DNA of 16,166 nucleotides from DATDCV01 sp036524155. Its GTDB lineage: Bacteria; Verrucomicrobiota; Verrucomicrobiia; Limisphaerales; UBA8199. Location: assembly GCA_036524155.1 (NCBI GenBank), contig DATDCV010000026.1:1-16166 (forward strand), written 5' to 3'. Positions 14,681 through 16,166 of the stretch are shown one piece after another. A model generated the notes under the pieces. It saw only the letters and a list, made by a program, of their open reading frames with translations, did no database searches and was not told the origin of the DNA. Both the position numbers and the translations under genes were made by a program. The number at the start of each line of letters is the position of its first letter. Position 1 is the first letter of the stretch.

Positions 14681-15958
14681 ATGAACCTTAACCGGCTCAT
14701 ATTCCGCGAGATCCTCCACCGCAAGTTGAGCTTCTCGCTCGGGGTGCTTTCCGCTTGCCTCGCAGTGGCTTGCCTGGTGGCCGCGCTGGCGATCCTCGAG
14801 AAGCACGACGCGCGCACCAGGCAAATCATGGCCGCGAAGGAGGCGGAGACGTGCCGCCAGATGGCGAAGCTCGAGGACGATTACCGCAAGCTCATGCTCA
14901 AGATGGGCTTCAACGTGTTGATCCTGCCGAAGGACCAAAACCTGAGCGACTTGTATGCGGACGATTTTGCCTCGACATACATGCCCGAAGAATATGCGAC
15001 GCGTCTGGCCAGGAGCCACGTGGCCACGATCAACCACGTGCTGCCGTCGTTGCAGCAGAAGGTGAAGTGGCCCGAGCGCGACCGCACGGTGCTGTTGATG
15101 GGTGTGCGCGGCGAAGTCTACGTCCAAAGCCAGCAACAGAAGCCGATGCTCGAGCCCGTCGCGCCGGGCACGATGGTCCTGGGCCACGAGCTGGCCCGCA
15201 ACTTCGGACTCAACGCTGGCAACAAGACCCGACTCATGGGACGGGAATTTGCCGTCGCCAAGGTCAACCCTGAGCGCGGCAACAAAGACGACATCACGGT
15301 GTGGATCAGCCTCCCCGAAGCGCAGGAGTTGCTCGCCAAGCCCGGCCTCATCAACGGCATCCTGGCGCTCGATTGCACTTGTGACACCCTCGATCGCCTT
15401 GGCCGCATTCGGCCGGAGATCGCCGGCATTCTACCAGACACGCAGGTCATCGAATACGCCTCCCAGGCGCTCACCCGCGCCGAGGCGCGGCAACGCGCGG
15501 CGGCCGAGGCACAGGCCGGCATTCAGCGCGAGAAAGAGGGCCGGGACAAGCTGCGCGCCGAGCGGGAAGCGCTGGCCGCCGTGCTCGTCCCCGTGGTGAT
15601 GGTCGCCAGCGGCGTTTGGATCGGCCTGCTCTCCCTCGCCAACGTCCGCGACCGCCGTGGCGAGATTGGCATCCTGCGCGCCCTCGGGCTGCGTTCGCGC
15701 CAGATCCTGGCAATTTTCCTCGCGAAAGCGGTAGCCGTTGGCCTGGCGGGTGGGTGTCTCGGCTATTTTTTGGGGCGCTTGCTCGGCCTCCTGTGGCGCG
15801 AGGGACCGGGAGTGCCGACAGTCAAGCTGGCGCTGGTCGAGCCGCGTTTGCTGATGCTGATGTTGGTCGCCACTCCGGTCGTGGCCGCTTTGGCCAGTTG
15901 GGTGCCCGCGATCATCGCCACGCAGCAAGACCCGGCCGTGGTGTTAAGGGAGGAATGA
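14681..15958 (+). CDS. ABC transporter permease, FtsX/MacB type
   Basis: Encodes 425 residues. One membrane helix near the N-terminus (~17-39) is followed by a large extracytoplasmic MacB-core-like domain (~40-295) that ends in a charged helical, coiled-coil-like stretch (RAEARQRAAAEAQAGIQREK, 266-285, continuing to ~298). An FtsX domain follows with three helices (~301-320, ~343-372, ~390-412). The cytoplasmic motif NVRDRRGEIGILRALGLRSR (321-340) and the C-terminal PAIIATQQDPAVVLREE (409-425) are the usual coupling features of this family. Such permeases do not import small solutes; relatives extrude lipoproteins, peptides or toxins, or transmit signals mechanically. It has a 1-nt gap to the upstream gene and a 4-nt ATGA overlap with the ATPase, so the three genes form one operon. 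Substrate unknown. Confidence 0.92.
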   Translation: MNLNRLIFREILHRKLSFSLGVLSACLAVACLVAALAILEKHDARTRQIMAAKEAETCRQMAKLEDDYRKLMLKMGFNVLILPKDQNLSDLYADDFASTYMPEEYATRLARSHVATINHVLPSLQQKVKWPERDRTVLLMGVRGEVYVQSQQQKPMLEPVAPGTMVLGHELARNFGLNAGNKTRLMGREFAVAKVNPERGNKDDITVWISLPEAQELLAKPGLINGILALDCTCDTLDRLGRIRPEIAGILPDTQVIEYASQALTRAEARQRAAAEAQAGIQREKEGRDKLRAEREALAAVLVPVVMVASGVWIGLLSLANVRDRRGEIGILRALGLRSRQILAIFLAKAVAVGLAGGCLGYFLGRLLGLLWREGPGVPTVKLALVEPRLLMLMLVATPVVAALASWVPAIIATQQDPAVVLREE

Positions 15959-16166
15959 GCGCGCTGCTGCAAATCGAGAGCCTGACCAAGTCCTACCCGG
16001 GATCGGCCGGCGCCGTCATCGCCGTGAACGAGGCGACGCTCACCGTCGGCGCGGGAGAGTTCGTAGCGGTGCGCGGTCCGAGCGGTTGCGGCAAAACCAC
16101 GCTGCTGCTCGCGGCGGGCACGCTGCTGCAACCGACCCGAGGACGGGTGCTTCTCATCGGCCAGGA
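15955..16166 (+). CDS. ABC transporter ATP-binding protein (MacB/LolD type), partial at window end
   Basis: An ATG at 15955-15957 overlaps the permease stop (ATGA) and opens a frame to the end of the window (70 complete codons). The start reads MSALLQIESLTKSYPGSAGA, with the A-loop Tyr at residue 14, and the Walker A motif GPSGCGKTT is at 41-49. The downstream GxVLLIGQ matches the usual strand after Walker A in MacB/LolD-like ATPases. The Q-loop, signature motif and Walker B lie beyond the window. A GGGAGG lies unusually close to the start, and AAGG sits at better spacing. It would power the adjacent permease. Confidence 0.93.
   Translation, partial: MSALLQIESLTKSYPGSAGAVIAVNEATLTVGAGEFVAVRGPSGCGKTTLLLAAGTLLQPTRGRVLLIGQ

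Overview
The window looks like chromosomal DNA from a high-GC, free-living Gram-negative bacterium of the PVC group, most likely Verrucomicrobiota (Limisphaerales/Pedosphaera-like). The grounds are the gene types (a very large PQQ-type beta-propeller protein, a DUF5107 protein, a bifunctional YncE/phosphoesterase lipoprotein, a GxxExxY protein) and the many short dispersed inverted repeats between genes. This assignment is inference from family knowledge; there is no rRNA or other phylogenetic marker. No tRNA, rRNA, CRISPR array, integrase or transposase gene was seen.

Layout. Bases 1-840 hold a 24-bp perfect hairpin repeat and a minus-strand GxxExxY gene whose start and leader are duplicated in tandem (146-bp unit). 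Bases 845-3568 (minus) encode a 907-residue lipoprotein joining a YVTN/YncE-like propeller to an alkaline-phosphatase-superfamily phosphoesterase. Bases 3569-4865 carry no credible gene: they hold three spaced copies of a ~200-bp element with 18-bp perfect inverted ends, plus other repeat families. Bases 4866-11439 (minus) form a compact three-gene cluster, read in the order PQQ-propeller protein, DUF5107/TPR-like protein, sodium:solute symporter, with gaps of 13 and 27 nt. Upstream of it, after a 27-bp perfect inverted repeat, lies a two-domain chromate-type transporter (11615-12829, minus). Bases 12830-13536 are a second repeat-rich intergenic region, with a palindromic insertion flanked by 10-bp direct repeats and a fourth, diverged relative of the 3.7-4.7 kb element. 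From 13537 the strand switches: a secreted, membrane-anchored protein of unknown function, an FtsX/MacB-type permease and the start of an ABC ATPase are packed with a 1-nt gap and a 4-nt overlap, and the ATPase runs off the window.

How the genes may work together. The PQQ/DUF5107/SSS cluster suggests periplasmic or exported handling of a substrate followed by sodium-coupled uptake; DUF5107 has the look of a mutarotase-like carbohydrate-binding sandwich, so a sugar-like substrate is a guess. The last three genes look like a tripartite MacB/LolCDE-like ABC system in which the first gene would supply the extracytoplasmic partner. The most unusual material is non-coding: several distinct inverted-repeat families at almost every intergenic gap, including the tandem element array at 3711-4680 and the nested insertion at 12930-13069.
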